64,000 nucleotides of DNA from Phenylobacterium deserti (GCF_003254705.1 NZ_QFYR01000004.1:344341-408340); one strand, 5' to 3'. Counted from the stretch's first letter, positions 1 to 12,116 are shown. The notes: generated by a model not told the origin, from the letters alone. A program made the numbers and translations.

Positions 1-54
1 CCCCTTGGACGTGGGCTTCAGGCCCGAAACGGACTTGTTTGGCTTGCGGGTCAT
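1..54 (-). CDS. 5' end of a gene, probably argJ (partial)
   Basis: An ATG at 54 opens a frame of 18 codons that runs off the window (MTRKPNKSVS...). Its ATG overlaps the TGA of the parvulin gene as ATGA, so it is the next gene in that operon. In Caulobacteraceae the gene after the parvulin next to secA is usually argJ (bifunctional ornithine acetyltransferase / N-acetylglutamate synthase, arginine biosynthesis). That name rests on remembered gene order only; the visible residues are too few to prove it. Confidence 0.45.
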   Translation of the reverse strand, partial: MTRKPNKSVSGLKPTSKG

Positions 55-965
55 GGACGCCCCCCTTGCACGGCAGCCGCCCCTTTGGGCGCATCCGCCG
101 GGGGCGAAGGCGCTGTAGACTCGTTTTTCACCAGCGTCTCGACTTTCGAGCGGCTGCGAAGCTTCTCCAGCAGGTCGCGGATCCGATCGTACGTCAGGAA
201 GCGGACGATTTGCGGCCGCGCCTGTTCCAGGCTGATCGGCGCCTCCAGCCGGCGATCCTCCACCTTCAGCAGCACCCAGCCGCTTTCGACCTGGAAGGGG
301 CCCACCACGTCGCCCACCTTGGCGCCCTTAAGCGCGGCGTCGTACGCGTCGGGCATCACATCCAGAGTGAAGTAGCCGAGATCGCCGCCGTTGAAGCGGC
401 TCGCGACGTCCGTGGACCGCTCGGCGGCCACCGCGTCGAAGGCCGCGCCGGCGGCCAGCAGGCGCCTGACTGCTTCGGCGTCGGATGCGCTGGCCAGCAC
501 GATCTGACGGGCGCGGATCTCCTCCGACCGCTTCGCCTGCTTCAGCTGCTCCTGGTAGAGGCCGCGGATGGCGTTGTCGTTCACCGCATCGGCCACCACG
601 CTTTCCACCAGGATGTCGCCCAGGATGCGCTCGCGCGCCGCCGCTAGGCGGCGTTGGGCGGCGGGATCGTTGTCGAGCTTGCGCTCCAGCGCCTCGGCGG
701 CCAGCAGCTTCTGGTCGACCACTTCGTCCAGCACGCGGCGGAACATGTCGGAAGAGGGGTCCAGCGGCTCGCCCTGGCCGATCAGTCCCTGGGCCACCGC
801 CTCGCGCTTGACGTCAGAGGCCCAGACCGTTCGGCCGTCCACACGGGCCACCGCCTGATCCCCGCGCTCGGGCGGGCGCTCGTTGACGCCAGCCTTGCCG
901 CAGCCGGCCAGCGCCAGCGCGCCAGCCACAAACAGAGCGCTCAGGTAGGCTTTGTGTGTCGCCAT
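51..965 (-). CDS. PpiC/SurA-type peptidylprolyl isomerase lipoprotein
   Basis: 304 aa. A signal sequence ends in a lipobox, LAGC with the lipidated Cys at about 22, so the protein should be anchored on the periplasmic side of a membrane. Residues about 40-135 are helical and SurA-N-like. Residues about 148-245 resemble a parvulin rotamase domain (IRARQIVLAS, GGDLGYFTLD, VGDVVGPFQ and GWVLLKVEDR are typical blocks). The C-terminus is a low-complexity Pro/Ala tail. The likely role is folding or isomerising proteins exported by Sec, which fits the divergent secA 294 bases away. It overlaps the next gene by four bases (ATGA). Confidence 0.85.
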   Translation of the reverse strand: MATHKAYLSALFVAGALALAGCGKAGVNERPPERGDQAVARVDGRTVWASDVKREAVAQGLIGQGEPLDPSSDMFRRVLDEVVDQKLLAAEALERKLDNDPAAQRRLAAARERILGDILVESVVADAVNDNAIRGLYQEQLKQAKRSEEIRARQIVLASASDAEAVRRLLAAGAAFDAVAAERSTDVASRFNGGDLGYFTLDVMPDAYDAALKGAKVGDVVGPFQVESGWVLLKVEDRRLEAPISLEQARPQIVRFLTYDRIRDLLEKLRSRSKVETLVKNESTAPSPPADAPKGAAAVQGGRP

Positions 966-1144
966 GCGTTCGTATCCCCGAACCTGCAGGACCTTCCACC
1001 CGTCAGGGCGGACGTCCTCTAGCCATCTAAAGTGCAGGATTGCAAAGCCCCGCCGCGGCTCTTGCGAGCCGGCGCGATCCTTCCAGACGATTGTTTACAA
1101 TGCGCGAAGTGGCGCTCGGCCAGCCGCTGCGCGGGCCCGCCGCG

Positions 1145-1173
1145 TTGACACTCGACTAGGCGCTGCTTAAGTC
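1145..1173 (+). promoter_or_regulatory. Candidate sigma-70-type promoter of secA
   Basis: TTGACA at 1145-1150 is followed by a 17-base spacer and TAAGTC at 1168-1173. The -35 is perfect and the -10 is poor but acceptable for a GC-rich alphaproteobacterium. The secA start lies about 85 bases downstream. The rest of the 294-base gap (966-1259) holds the divergent promoter region of the parvulin operon, where I see no clear motif. Confidence 0.5.
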
Positions 1174-1180
1174 TCGCCGG

Positions 1181-1198
1181 CCCCTGAAAAGGGGTTTT
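1181..1198 (+). promoter_or_regulatory. Terminator-like hairpin in the secA leader
   Basis: CCCC (1181-1184), a six-base loop, GGGG (1191-1194), then TTTT. An alternative overlapping pairing, GAAAA with TTTTC around the same GGGG, would exclude the first. It lies between the candidate promoter and the secA start, where an attenuator could act. The stem is short, so it may be chance. Confidence 0.3.
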
Positions 1199-1259
1199 CC
1201 AGGCGGGCGAAGCGCCATGTTCCGGCTTCGCTGCGTCCGCACCAGACCGGACTTTTCCC

Positions 1260-4016
<2,757 letters not shown>

Positions 4017-4111
4017 GCGCGCCCCCGGCCGGGCTCGAGCGCCAAATACATTGTAAGCGGTAGTTCGAGCCCCTAGCCTCGGCGGCCCTGCCGGAGTGCG
4101 AGCGAGCGCTG

Positions 4112-4711
4112 ATGCCCCGCGTCCTGACCGAAGCCGACGTCGCCGATTTCCGAGAACGCCTCTGCCTGGTCGCCGAGCGCCTGTTTGCGGAAAAGGGACT
4201 GGACGCTGTCACCATGCGACAGCTGGCGGCTGAGCTGGGCGTCTCGCCGATGACGCCCTATCGCTACTTCCGGGACAAGGACGACATCCTCGCGGCCGTC
4301 CGCGCCAACGGCTTCGACCGGTTCGCCGACGCTCTCGAGACCGCCAGGGCGGCGCCGGGAAGCGCCAGGGCGCGTGGCGCGGCGGTGGGCGAGGCCTACG
4401 TCAACTTCGCCTTCGCCCACCCGAACACCTACAAGCTGATGTTCGACCTGAACCAGCCGCACGAGGAGGACTATCCCGACCTCGTGCGCGCCAACGCCCG
4501 GGCCAGGGAGACCCTCACCGGCTGGGTCACCGACCTGATCGACGAAGGGGTGCTGGCGGGCGATCCGGTGCAGATCGGGGCCATGTTCTGGGCCTCGGCC
4601 CACGGCGCCGTGGTGCTCGAGATGGCTGGCAAGCTGCCGCCAGGCATGGCCCGCGAGCTGCACCAGGCCATGAATTCAGCGCTCGCACGGGGTCTTCGCC
4701 CGGCGAGATGA
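4112..4711 (+). CDS. TetR/AcrR family transcriptional regulator
   Basis: 199 aa. The N-terminal 60 residues form a TetR DNA-binding domain (RLFAEKGLDAVTMRQLAAEL, then GVSPMTPYRYFRDKDDIL as recognition helix and following helix). The C-terminal part is a ligand-binding domain of the WHG-like type (FAHPNTYKLMFDLN). The gene is followed 42 bases later by the threonine-aldolase-like gene in the same direction, so it may regulate itself and that gene. The ligand cannot be read from the sequence. Confidence 0.85.
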   Translation: MPRVLTEADVADFRERLCLVAERLFAEKGLDAVTMRQLAAELGVSPMTPYRYFRDKDDILAAVRANGFDRFADALETARAAPGSARARGAAVGEAYVNFAFAHPNTYKLMFDLNQPHEEDYPDLVRANARARETLTGWVTDLIDEGVLAGDPVQIGAMFWASAHGAVVLEMAGKLPPGMARELHQAMNSALARGLRPAR

Positions 4712-4753
4712 TCGGGCGTGGACGAGACCGGCGTCTCGGCTAAAGAGGCGCCC

Positions 4754-5764
4754 ATGAGCGCCCGCTACGACTTCGCGTCAGACAACACCGCCCCTGCCGC
4801 CCCGGAAGCCATCGAGGCCCTGGTCGCCGCCAACACCGGCTTCACCTCAGGCTACGGGACCGATCCGGTCAGCGCCCGGGCCGGGGACCTGATCCGCCAG
4901 ATGCTGGACGCAGACGCCGAGGTCCGCTTCGTCGCGTCAGGAACGGCGGCGAACGCCATCTCGGTCGCAGCCCTGTGCCGCCCCTTCGAAGCCGTGCTGG
5001 CTCACGATCATGCCCACATCTGCACGGACGAGACCGGCGCGCCGGGCTTCTTCGGCCAGGGCGTCGGGCTGATCCGGCTTGGCGGCGCGTCAGGGCGTAT
5101 CGACCCTGCGGAGCTGACCGTCGCCTTGGCGCAGCCGGACATCTCTCATCGCCAGTCGCCGGCCACCCTGTCGCTCACCAACGCGACGGAGTACGGCACC
5201 CTCTACTCCGTTGATCAGTTGGCTGCTCTCACCCAGCCGGTGAAGGCCAAGGGCTACGGGGTTCATTTGGACGGCGCACGGCTTGCGAATGCAGCCGCGG
5301 CGGGGTTCGACCTCAAGCAGATCAAGAGCCTTGGCGTGGATATCCTGGTGGTCGGCGGCACCAAGGCCGGCATGGCGCCGACCGAGGCGGTGGTCATCTT
5401 CGACCGCGCCCTGGCCCGCCGCTTCGACGCGCGCCTGAAGCAGGGCGGGCAACTGCCGTCCAAGGGGCGATTCTACGCCGCACCGTTCATCGGCATGCTG
5501 GAGTCCGGCGCGTTCCTGCGCCACGCGGCGCACGCGAACGCCATGGCCCGCCAGCTGGCGGACGCCATGCCGTTCCGCATCACGCATCCCGTCGAAGCGA
5601 ACGCTGTTTTTGTCGAGATGGACGAAGAACGGTTGTCAGCGCTGCATTCAGCGGGTTGGTTCGTCTACCGTTTCCTCGACGGCTCGGTGCGTTTCATGTG
5701 CTCTTGGGCCACCACGGAAGAGACCGTGCAGGAGATCGGCCAAGTTCTGCAAAAACTTGCCTGA
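4754..5764 (+). CDS. Threonine aldolase-like PLP enzyme (beta-eliminating lyase family)
   Basis: 336 aa from the ATG at 4754, which has an AGAGG Shine-Dalgarno six to seven bases upstream; a GTG at 4718 would add 12 residues but has no such site. The family cleaves L-threonine or allo-threonine to glycine and acetaldehyde with pyridoxal phosphate. The N-terminal DFASDNTAPAAPEAIEAL and GYGTDPVSARA are characteristic, HLDGARLANAAA carries the PLP-contacting Asp and Arg, and the catalytic lysine is in VVGGTKAGMAP. Substrate specificity is not determined. It probably shares a transcript with the TetR gene upstream. Confidence 0.85.
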   Translation: MSARYDFASDNTAPAAPEAIEALVAANTGFTSGYGTDPVSARAGDLIRQMLDADAEVRFVASGTAANAISVAALCRPFEAVLAHDHAHICTDETGAPGFFGQGVGLIRLGGASGRIDPAELTVALAQPDISHRQSPATLSLTNATEYGTLYSVDQLAALTQPVKAKGYGVHLDGARLANAAAAGFDLKQIKSLGVDILVVGGTKAGMAPTEAVVIFDRALARRFDARLKQGGQLPSKGRFYAAPFIGMLESGAFLRHAAHANAMARQLADAMPFRITHPVEANAVFVEMDEERLSALHSAGWFVYRFLDGSVRFMCSWATTEETVQEIGQVLQKLA

Positions 5765-5987
5765 TTGAGGCGCCACTGCCTGGAAGCTGGGCAAAACTGT
5801 GTCTTTCTGGCCTCACTCGGTCCAGTTCATGAACTCCACGTAATGTGACAGTTGCGCGTACCATTCGAAACATCCCTGTTACGCCTCATAGGTTCGGCGG
5901 GGGCTGGTTCGGCTTGATCGCGCAATGCGCGGCGGCGGATCCGGCTGAGATTCGTCTCGCGCCGAGCTCAAACTGAGCTCTACGAGG

Positions 5988-8900
5988 ATGACACTCTTGA
6001 AACTCCAGATGTTGCGCGCAGCGCTTCTCGCGTCCGCCGGCGCGGCCGCCCTGACTGTCCCCGGTTTCGCTTTTGCGCAGCAAGACACCGCCGCGACCAC
6101 GTCCCAGGAGGAACTCTCCGAAGTCGTCGTCACCGGCTCGCGCATTCGCCGTAACGACCTGACGTCGATCCAGCCGGTCCAGATCATCTCGACCGAGAAC
6201 ATGGACGAGCGCGGCTTCACCAACGTGGCCGACGCCCTGAACGAGCTGCCGTCGGCGGGTATCCCGATCAGCCCGCTGGGCGACCAGGGCTCCTTCGGCA
6301 CCGGCCGGAACTTCGTCAACCTGTTCAACCTGGGCAGCAACCGCACCCTGACCCTGGTGAACGGCCGCCGCTTCGTGGGCGGCAACCCGGCCTCGATCTT
6401 CACCGGTGCGGGCGCCGGCGGTCAGGTCGACCTGAACGTCATCCCCACCGGCCTCGTTGACCGCCTGGAAATCGTCCAGGCTGGCGGCGGCGCCGTCTAC
6501 GGTTCGGACGCCATCGCCGGCGTCGTGAACATCATCACCAAGACCGAGTTCGAAGGCGTTGAAGTCGACGGCCTCTACGGCATCTCCGACAAGGGCGATG
6601 GCGAGAACTGGCGCGCCCGCATCACCGCCGGCCGCAAGTTCATGGACGACCGCCTGAGCGTCGCCGGCAGCTACGAGTACAACGAGACCACCGCGCTCGC
6701 GTTCACCGATCGTGACGTCACTGGGCGTCAAATCGCGTTCGCGAACAACCCGCTGAACCGCACGGGCAGCGACCTGATCGCCGGCGCGATCCTCATCGAA
6801 AACCGCCGGATCCCGGAAGTCACCCTCGGCGGCCTGCCCTTCCGCACGGGCGGTTCGGCCCTGAGCGGCCTGCTGACCATTCCCGACCCGAGCAACCCGG
6901 GCGCCCGCATCGCCGCGCAGTTCGACCCGAACGGCAATCTGGTGCCCTACAACAGCGGCACCTTCTACCAGGCCTCGATCGCCTCTGGCGGCCAAGGCAT
7001 GAACCTGGCGGAACTGAGCTCGCTGATCTCGCCGGTGAAGCGTCACGTGGCGACGACGTTCGTCCACTACGACGTGACCGACAACATCCGCGCGAACGTC
7101 GAACTGTTCTACAGCAAGCTCGACGCGGAAGAGCCGTTCAACCAGCCGATCTACAACGCTCCGATCTTCGGCGGCAGCTCGGCCTCCCTCCAGTTCTCGA
7201 CGGCCAACCCGCTGCTGACGCCGCAAGCGCGCGCCGCCATTCTGGCCCAACCGACGGCTCTGCCGGCGGACCCGAACAACCCGGGTGAGCGCCTGTTCTT
7301 CCTGTCGCGCGCCTCGACCGACATCGGCAGCAACAAGACCACCGCTGACGCCGAAACCTGGCGCGGCCTGGTCGGGCTCGAAGGCGATTTCCAAGCCTTC
7401 GACCGCGACTTCTTCTGGAACCTCTCGGCCAACCAAGGTCAGAGCAAGGGCTCCTTCAGCTCGCCCAACGTGATCCAGACGCGCTTCCTGCAAGCGATCA
7501 ACGTCACGCGTGACGCTTCCGGCACGCCGGTTTGCGCCGACCCCGCCGCTCGCGCCGCGGGCTGCGCGCCGCTGGACCTGTTCGGCTACGGCCGTCCAAG
7601 CCAAGCGGCTCTGAACTACGTCCAGGTGCAGTTCGAGTCCGAGTTCAAGCTCATCCAGACGGTGTTCGAAGGCAACGTGGGCGGCGACCTGTTCGAACTG
7701 CCGGCGGGCGCCGTCAGCTTCGCGGCGGGCTTCGAGTACCGTCGTGAGAAGTCGAGCTTCGACCCGAACGAGCCGCAGGAACTGGGGATCGGCCGCTCGG
7801 CCGCCATCACCGCGATCAGCGGCAAGTACAACACCAAGGAAGGCTACGGCGAAATCCTGGTGCCGGTCTTCGGTGGCGACTTCGGCTTCCTCGGCATGCG
7901 CCGCCTGGAGTTCGAGGGCTCTTACCGCCGCATCGACCACAGCCAGGCGGGCAAGGACAAGGCCTGGAGCTACGGCGGCCGCTGGGAGCCTCTGACGGGC
8001 CTCATGTTCCGCGCCCAGAAGAGCCGTTCGTTCCGCGCTCCGGCCATCACCGAAACGAGCCTCCCCACCGCGACCTCGTTCATGACCGCCACGGACCCGT
8101 GCGACGCCCGGAACATCAACGCTGGCCCGAACCCGGCCACGCGTCTGGCGAACTGCCAGGCCGCGTTCCAGGCGCTTGGCCTGCCGTCGAACTTCAACCT
8201 GACCTCGCAGGTGCAAGCCTCGACGGTGCAGGGCTCTCAGGCCGGCAACCCCGACCTGCAGAACGAAATCGCCAAGCAGTTCAGCGTCGGTTTCGTCTGG
8301 ACGCCCACCTTCATCCGGAACTTCGCGGTTCACGCCGACTGGGTCGATATCGACCTGGAAAACGCGATCTCGAACTTCAACCTGACCTCGATCCTGCAGG
8401 TTTGCTACGACTCGCCGAGCTCGCCGCCTGATGCTTGCGGCCGCTTCGAGCGTGGCGGCGCCGGCACCGACGCTGCGGGTCAGATCCTGACGGCTGGCGC
8501 TGTCGGTCCGGGCGGCGTCTCGGTCGGCCCGCGCACCGGCTACATCAACGCTGGCTACACCAACTTCGAAGGCCTCACCGCCGGTCTCGACTGGCGCCTG
8601 GATCTCGACACCGTCGGCCTCGACTACCTCTGGGGCTCCAACCCCGGTCGCATCGAGTTCGACCTCGACGTCCAGCACGTGAAGCGTCAGCAGACCTCGG
8701 TCACCGGCCTCGGCTTCGACCTGAACCGCGACCACGGCGAGATCGGCTACCCGAAGTGGTCCTACAAGCTGGAAACCGCCTACCGTCGTGACGCGCTGTC
8801 GGTCGTCTGGACCGTCAACTGGCTCGACCAGTCGGTGTTCAACAACGACTTCACCCGTGAGACCCGCTACCCGCTGACGGTCGATGACTACATGGTCCAC

Positions 8901-9086
8901 GACCTGGCGGTCAGCTACGACCTGACGAACCTCACGAAGGGCGTCGGCCTGGGCCTGGATCGCACCCGCGCCCGGTTCATCGTCCGCAACGTGGGCGACG
9001 TGGAGCCGCCGTACGGCACGACCGGCATCGGCGTCTACGACGTCTTCGGCCGCATGTACCAAGTGGGCCTGACCGCCCGCTTCTAA
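5988..9086 (+). CDS. TonB-dependent outer-membrane receptor (large)
   Basis: 1032 aa. A signal peptide of about 30 residues ends near AFAQQD. A plug domain follows (EVVVTGSRIRRND, QIISTENMDERGF, LVNGRRFVGGNPA, GSDAIAGVVNIITK), then a 22-strand-type barrel ending in the aromatic signature MYQVGLTARF with terminal Phe. The size and the GSRIRR start of the plug are typical of the expanded receptor families of Caulobacteraceae and sphingomonads, which import oligosaccharides or other large nutrients. No transporter or hydrolase is linked, so the ligand is unknown. The upstream 223 bases (5765-5987) contain a GTTCATGAAC palindrome but no firm promoter. Confidence 0.93.
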   Translation: MTLLKLQMLRAALLASAGAAALTVPGFAFAQQDTAATTSQEELSEVVVTGSRIRRNDLTSIQPVQIISTENMDERGFTNVADALNELPSAGIPISPLGDQGSFGTGRNFVNLFNLGSNRTLTLVNGRRFVGGNPASIFTGAGAGGQVDLNVIPTGLVDRLEIVQAGGGAVYGSDAIAGVVNIITKTEFEGVEVDGLYGISDKGDGENWRARITAGRKFMDDRLSVAGSYEYNETTALAFTDRDVTGRQIAFANNPLNRTGSDLIAGAILIENRRIPEVTLGGLPFRTGGSALSGLLTIPDPSNPGARIAAQFDPNGNLVPYNSGTFYQASIASGGQGMNLAELSSLISPVKRHVATTFVHYDVTDNIRANVELFYSKLDAEEPFNQPIYNAPIFGGSSASLQFSTANPLLTPQARAAILAQPTALPADPNNPGERLFFLSRASTDIGSNKTTADAETWRGLVGLEGDFQAFDRDFFWNLSANQGQSKGSFSSPNVIQTRFLQAINVTRDASGTPVCADPAARAAGCAPLDLFGYGRPSQAALNYVQVQFESEFKLIQTVFEGNVGGDLFELPAGAVSFAAGFEYRREKSSFDPNEPQELGIGRSAAITAISGKYNTKEGYGEILVPVFGGDFGFLGMRRLEFEGSYRRIDHSQAGKDKAWSYGGRWEPLTGLMFRAQKSRSFRAPAITETSLPTATSFMTATDPCDARNINAGPNPATRLANCQAAFQALGLPSNFNLTSQVQASTVQGSQAGNPDLQNEIAKQFSVGFVWTPTFIRNFAVHADWVDIDLENAISNFNLTSILQVCYDSPSSPPDACGRFERGGAGTDAAGQILTAGAVGPGGVSVGPRTGYINAGYTNFEGLTAGLDWRLDLDTVGLDYLWGSNPGRIEFDLDVQHVKRQQTSVTGLGFDLNRDHGEIGYPKWSYKLETAYRRDALSVVWTVNWLDQSVFNNDFTRETRYPLTVDDYMVHDLAVSYDLTNLTKGVGLGLDRTRARFIVRNVGDVEPPYGTTGIGVYDVFGRMYQVGLTARF

Positions 9087-9136
9087 TCAAAGCTGAAGGT
9101 CCGGGCTGGCGACAGCCCGGACCCACGCTCAACGAA

Positions 9137-9170
9137 AAAGCCCCCGGCGACATCGCCGGGGGCTTTCTTG
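9137..9170. terminator. Bidirectional intrinsic terminator
   Basis: A perfect 14-bp stem, AAAGCCCCCGGCGA (9137-9150) paired with 9153-9166, with A-rich sequence on the left and T-rich sequence on the right. It lies between the convergent TonB receptor and accA and can serve both. Confidence 0.9.
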
Positions 9171-9191
9171 TTTTCGGTCGGATCGGGCGCC

Positions 9192-10151
9192 CTACTGGAG
9201 CGTGCGGCCGATGGCGTAGAAGCGGTCCGCCCGACGCTTGCGCAGCTCGTCCGATGACAGGCCTTCCAGCCCCTTCAGCTCGTCTTCCAGAGCGTCCGCC
9301 ACGTTAGCGAGTGCAGCCTGCGGGTCGGAGTGTGCGCCGCCCGCCGGCTCCGGCACGATGCGATCCACGATCTTCATTGCCAAAAGGTCCTGGGCGGTGA
9401 TCTTCATGGCCTTGGCCGCGTCCGCCGCCGAGCGCGCGCCGCGCCACAGGATCGAGTTGGCGCCCTCCGGCGCGATCACCGAATAGATGGCGTGCTCGAG
9501 GATCAAGACCCGGTTCGTGCCGGCGATGGCGATGGCGCCGCCGGAGCCGCCCTCGCCCGTGATGACCGCCACGTTGGGCACGCCGAGCATCAGGCACTTC
9601 TCGGTGGAGCGGGCGATGGCTTCCGCCACGCCACGCTCTTCGGACGCGATTCCAGGATAGGCCCCGGCCGTGTCGATGAAGCTCAGCACGGGCAGCTTGA
9701 ACTGCTCGGCCAGTTCCATCAGGCGGATCGCCTTGCGGTAGCCCTCCGGGCGCGCATAGCCGAAGTTGTGCTTCACGCGGGTGACGGTGTCTCGGCCCTT
9801 CTCATGGCCCATGACCACCACCGGACGCCCGCGGAAACGCCCGAGCCCGCCGATGATCGCCTGGTCGTCACCGAAGGTGCGGTCGCCGCGCAATTCCACG
9901 AACTCGTCGATCAGCGATCCCACGTAGTCGACGAAGTGCGGCCGGTCGGGATGGCGCGCCACCTGCGTCTTCTGCCAGGCGTCGAGCTTGGAATAGGCGT
10001 CGCGGCGCATCTCCTGGGCGCGGGTGCGCAGGGCGTCGATCTCAGCGTCGAAGGCGCCGGGGCCCGCCGACTCCGAGAGTTTGGAGAGCTCCTCGATCTT
10101 GGCTTCGAGCTCCGCAATGGGACGCTCGAACTCGAGGTAATGCACAGCCAT
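9192..10151 (-). CDS. accA: Acetyl-CoA carboxylase carboxyltransferase subunit alpha
   Basis: 319 aa, the usual length. With AccD it transfers the carboxyl group from carboxybiotin to acetyl-CoA, the first step of fatty acid synthesis in the cytoplasm. The N-terminal helix MAVHYLEFERPIAELEAKI, RHPDRPHFVDYV, ELRGDRTFGDD, GHEKGRDT, FIDTAGAYPG and GEGGSGGAIAI are diagnostic AccA blocks. It is transcribed alone here, away from accBC and accD. Confidence 0.97.
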   Translation of the reverse strand: MAVHYLEFERPIAELEAKIEELSKLSESAGPGAFDAEIDALRTRAQEMRRDAYSKLDAWQKTQVARHPDRPHFVDYVGSLIDEFVELRGDRTFGDDQAIIGGLGRFRGRPVVVMGHEKGRDTVTRVKHNFGYARPEGYRKAIRLMELAEQFKLPVLSFIDTAGAYPGIASEERGVAEAIARSTEKCLMLGVPNVAVITGEGGSGGAIAIAGTNRVLILEHAIYSVIAPEGANSILWRGARSAADAAKAMKITAQDLLAMKIVDRIVPEPAGGAHSDPQAALANVADALEDELKGLEGLSSDELRKRRADRFYAIGRTLQ

Positions 10152-10401
10152 ACGAGGCGTTTTCCTGCACGGTTACGAAGCGGCGGAAATTAGGCGGGAA
10201 GGCTTGGCCTCACAAGTGCGCCAAACCGCCTGCCTCGCTTGGGTGCAACTTCAACAGTCAATGGTCGTTTGTTAGTCCGAGGTCGCGCCGGCCCGCTCTG
10301 ATCCGGGGGACATCAGGCAGAACGGCCGCCTCTTCAAAGACGACGCACGACCCGCGCTGACACCGCAGCGTGCGTTCCCGAGGAGAGAACGGAGCTATAC
10401 T

Positions 10402-11148
10402 ATGAAATCCCCCCTGCACATCGCCATGGCGTCTGCGATCGCGCTGACGACCGCCGCCCCGGCCTTCGCCCAATACTATCAACCGACTCCGCAGTACCAG
10501 CGCGACTTGAACCGCTATGACCGGGATCGCGCCAACTACGAATACAATCGCAGCGACTATGAAGCCGCCCGCGTTCAGTACGAGCGCGACCGCGCCGCCT
10601 GGGAGCGTTCGCGCGCCGATTATGACCGTCGCTACGGCTACGGCGCCTACGTCCGCCGCTACGGCCCCGCCCCGACCTGGGACACCGCCCGCTACGGCGC
10701 CTACGACAGCCGCTACAGCAGCGCCTACGACGCCAATCGCTACGGGGCCAACAGCGCCTACTCGGCCGGCGTCAGCTGCAACAACAACAACTCGACGGTG
10801 ACCGCCGGCGCGATCGGCGCCATCGCCGGCGCCCTGCTGGGCTCCAACGTCGCCGCTCGCAACGCCCGCACCGAGGGCGCCGTCCTGGGCGCTCTGGTCG
10901 GCGGCGGCGTCGGCGCGGCCGTGGGCCGGGCCAACGACAAGTACAAGTGCGACAACCGCGGTCCGTATTTCAGCTACAACGAGACCATCCCCTACCGCGA
11001 ACCGACGGCGGGTCGGTCCAGCCGCTATAGCTACTACACCCAGCAGCGGTGCCGCCTGGCGCCTGCCCCGGTGGACAGCGCCGGCCGCGACTACCGCTAC
11101 GTCCGCGTCTGCCCGGACGCCGAGGGTCGCTATCGCATCACCGGCTAA
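10402..11148 (+). CDS. Glycine-zipper exported protein, Tyr/Arg-rich N-terminus
   Basis: 248 aa. The signal peptide ends at AFAQYY. Residues about 30-115 are a low-complexity stretch rich in Tyr, Arg and Asp with repeated YDRDRANYE / YERDRAAWE-like units. Residues about 130-175 form a glycine-zipper segment (AGAIGAIAGALLGS, GALVGGGVGAAVG) as in Rick_17kDa/2TM surface proteins. Four cysteines (SCNNNN, YKCDN, QRCRL, VCPD) could form disulfides. The location is probably the periplasm or outer membrane; function unknown. A terminator follows directly. Confidence 0.8.
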   Translation: MKSPLHIAMASAIALTTAAPAFAQYYQPTPQYQRDLNRYDRDRANYEYNRSDYEAARVQYERDRAAWERSRADYDRRYGYGAYVRRYGPAPTWDTARYGAYDSRYSSAYDANRYGANSAYSAGVSCNNNNSTVTAGAIGAIAGALLGSNVAARNARTEGAVLGALVGGGVGAAVGRANDKYKCDNRGPYFSYNETIPYREPTAGRSSRYSYYTQQRCRLAPAPVDSAGRDYRYVRVCPDAEGRYRITG

Positions 11149-11170
11149 GCAAGACCTCCGGTCCCAACTG

Positions 11171-11200
11171 GAAGCCGCCCTTCGGGGCGGCTTCTTTCGT
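11171..11200 (+). terminator. Intrinsic terminator after the glycine-zipper gene
   Basis: GAAGCCGCCC (11171-11180), a TTCG tetraloop, GGGCGGCTTC (11185-11194), then TTTCGTTT. It lies between the convergent glycine-zipper gene and xerD. Confidence 0.9.
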
Positions 11201-11201
11201 T

Positions 11202-12116
11202 TCAGCCTTTGCGCGCCAGCGGATGCTTGGTCTGCACCACTTCGGCCAGACGGTCGCTGGCCACGTGGGTGTAGATCTGAGTGGTGGCGATGTCGGCATG
11301 TCCCAGCAGGGTCTGCACGACACGCAGGTCGGCCCCGCCCTCCAGCAGATGGGTGGCGAAGGCATGGCGCAGGACGTGCGGGCTGACTCTGGCCGGATCG
11401 ATTCCGGCGTCTGCCGCCGCCTCGTCCAGCAGCTGGGCGAAGCGGCGCGGCGTCAGGCGCCCGCCCGCTCCGCGAGACGGAAACAGCCACGGGTTCGCCT
11501 TGTCTCCTTTGGGCAGGAAGGCCGGGCGCGCTTCCAGGTAGGCCTTCACCGCCGCACGGGCGGTGTCGTTCAGCGGCGCCAGGCGTTCCTTTCCGCCCTT
11601 GCCCTTGACGATCAGATAGGCGGGGTCACGCGCCAGAGCCGCCAGCGTAAGACTCGTGAGCTCAGAGATCCGCAGGCCCGAGGCGTAGGCAAGCTCCACC
11701 ATGCAGGCCAGCCGCAGGCCCTGCGCCCCGTCGCGGGCCGCAGCCGCTGCGATGAGGCGGTCCATCTCCTCGCGACTGAGCACCTTGGGCAGCGAACGGC
11801 CCTGTTTCGGAGCCTCGACCCGGCGGGAGGGGTCGTCCTGGCGCCAGCCTTCGCCCAGCACGAAACGGTAGAACTGCCGCACCGCCGAGCGCCGGCGCGC
11901 CGCCGTGGCCGGCGAGAGGCCGCGCTGTCCGAGGGCGGCGAAGTAGGCCTCCACCTCCTCTGCAGAGGCGTTCGACAGGTCGCGGCCACGCCCCGCCAGA
12001 AAGCCGGCGGCGTCCTCGAGATCACGCGTGTAAGCCGACAATGTGTTTTTCGCGGCCGCGCGCTCGACCGCCATCATCTCCAAGAAGGCTTCGGCCCAGG
12101 CGCGACCCTGGCTCAT
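11202..12116 (-). CDS. xerD: Site-specific tyrosine recombinase XerD
   Basis: 304 aa. With XerC it resolves chromosome dimers at dif by breaking and rejoining DNA. The N-terminal SAM-like domain covers about 1-100. The catalytic residues are present: R149 (ASGLRISEL), lysines in KGKGGKER, H247 and R250 (HVLRHAF), H273 (LLGHADI) and nucleophile Y282 (QIYTHV). It is not next to an integrase-type island. Its ATG overlaps the stop of the upstream gene as ATGA. XerC rather than XerD cannot be fully excluded, but HVLRHAFATHLLEGGAD favours XerD. Confidence 0.9.
   Translation of the reverse strand: MSQGRAWAEAFLEMMAVERAAAKNTLSAYTRDLEDAAGFLAGRGRDLSNASAEEVEAYFAALGQRGLSPATAARRRSAVRQFYRFVLGEGWRQDDPSRRVEAPKQGRSLPKVLSREEMDRLIAAAAARDGAQGLRLACMVELAYASGLRISELTSLTLAALARDPAYLIVKGKGGKERLAPLNDTARAAVKAYLEARPAFLPKGDKANPWLFPSRGAGGRLTPRRFAQLLDEAAADAGIDPARVSPHVLRHAFATHLLEGGADLRVVQTLLGHADIATTQIYTHVASDRLAEVVQTKHPLARKG

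Noticed and set aside
5886..9062. 1058-codon frame antisense to the large TonB receptor
   Set aside because: The plug and barrel motifs of the plus-strand gene are clear; the antisense protein is a low-complexity mirror without a motif.
10258..11490. 410-codon minus-strand frame over the glycine-zipper gene and the xerD end
   Set aside because: It overlaps the 3' part of xerD in another frame, has Val/Gly repeats from antisense reading, and no ribosome site.
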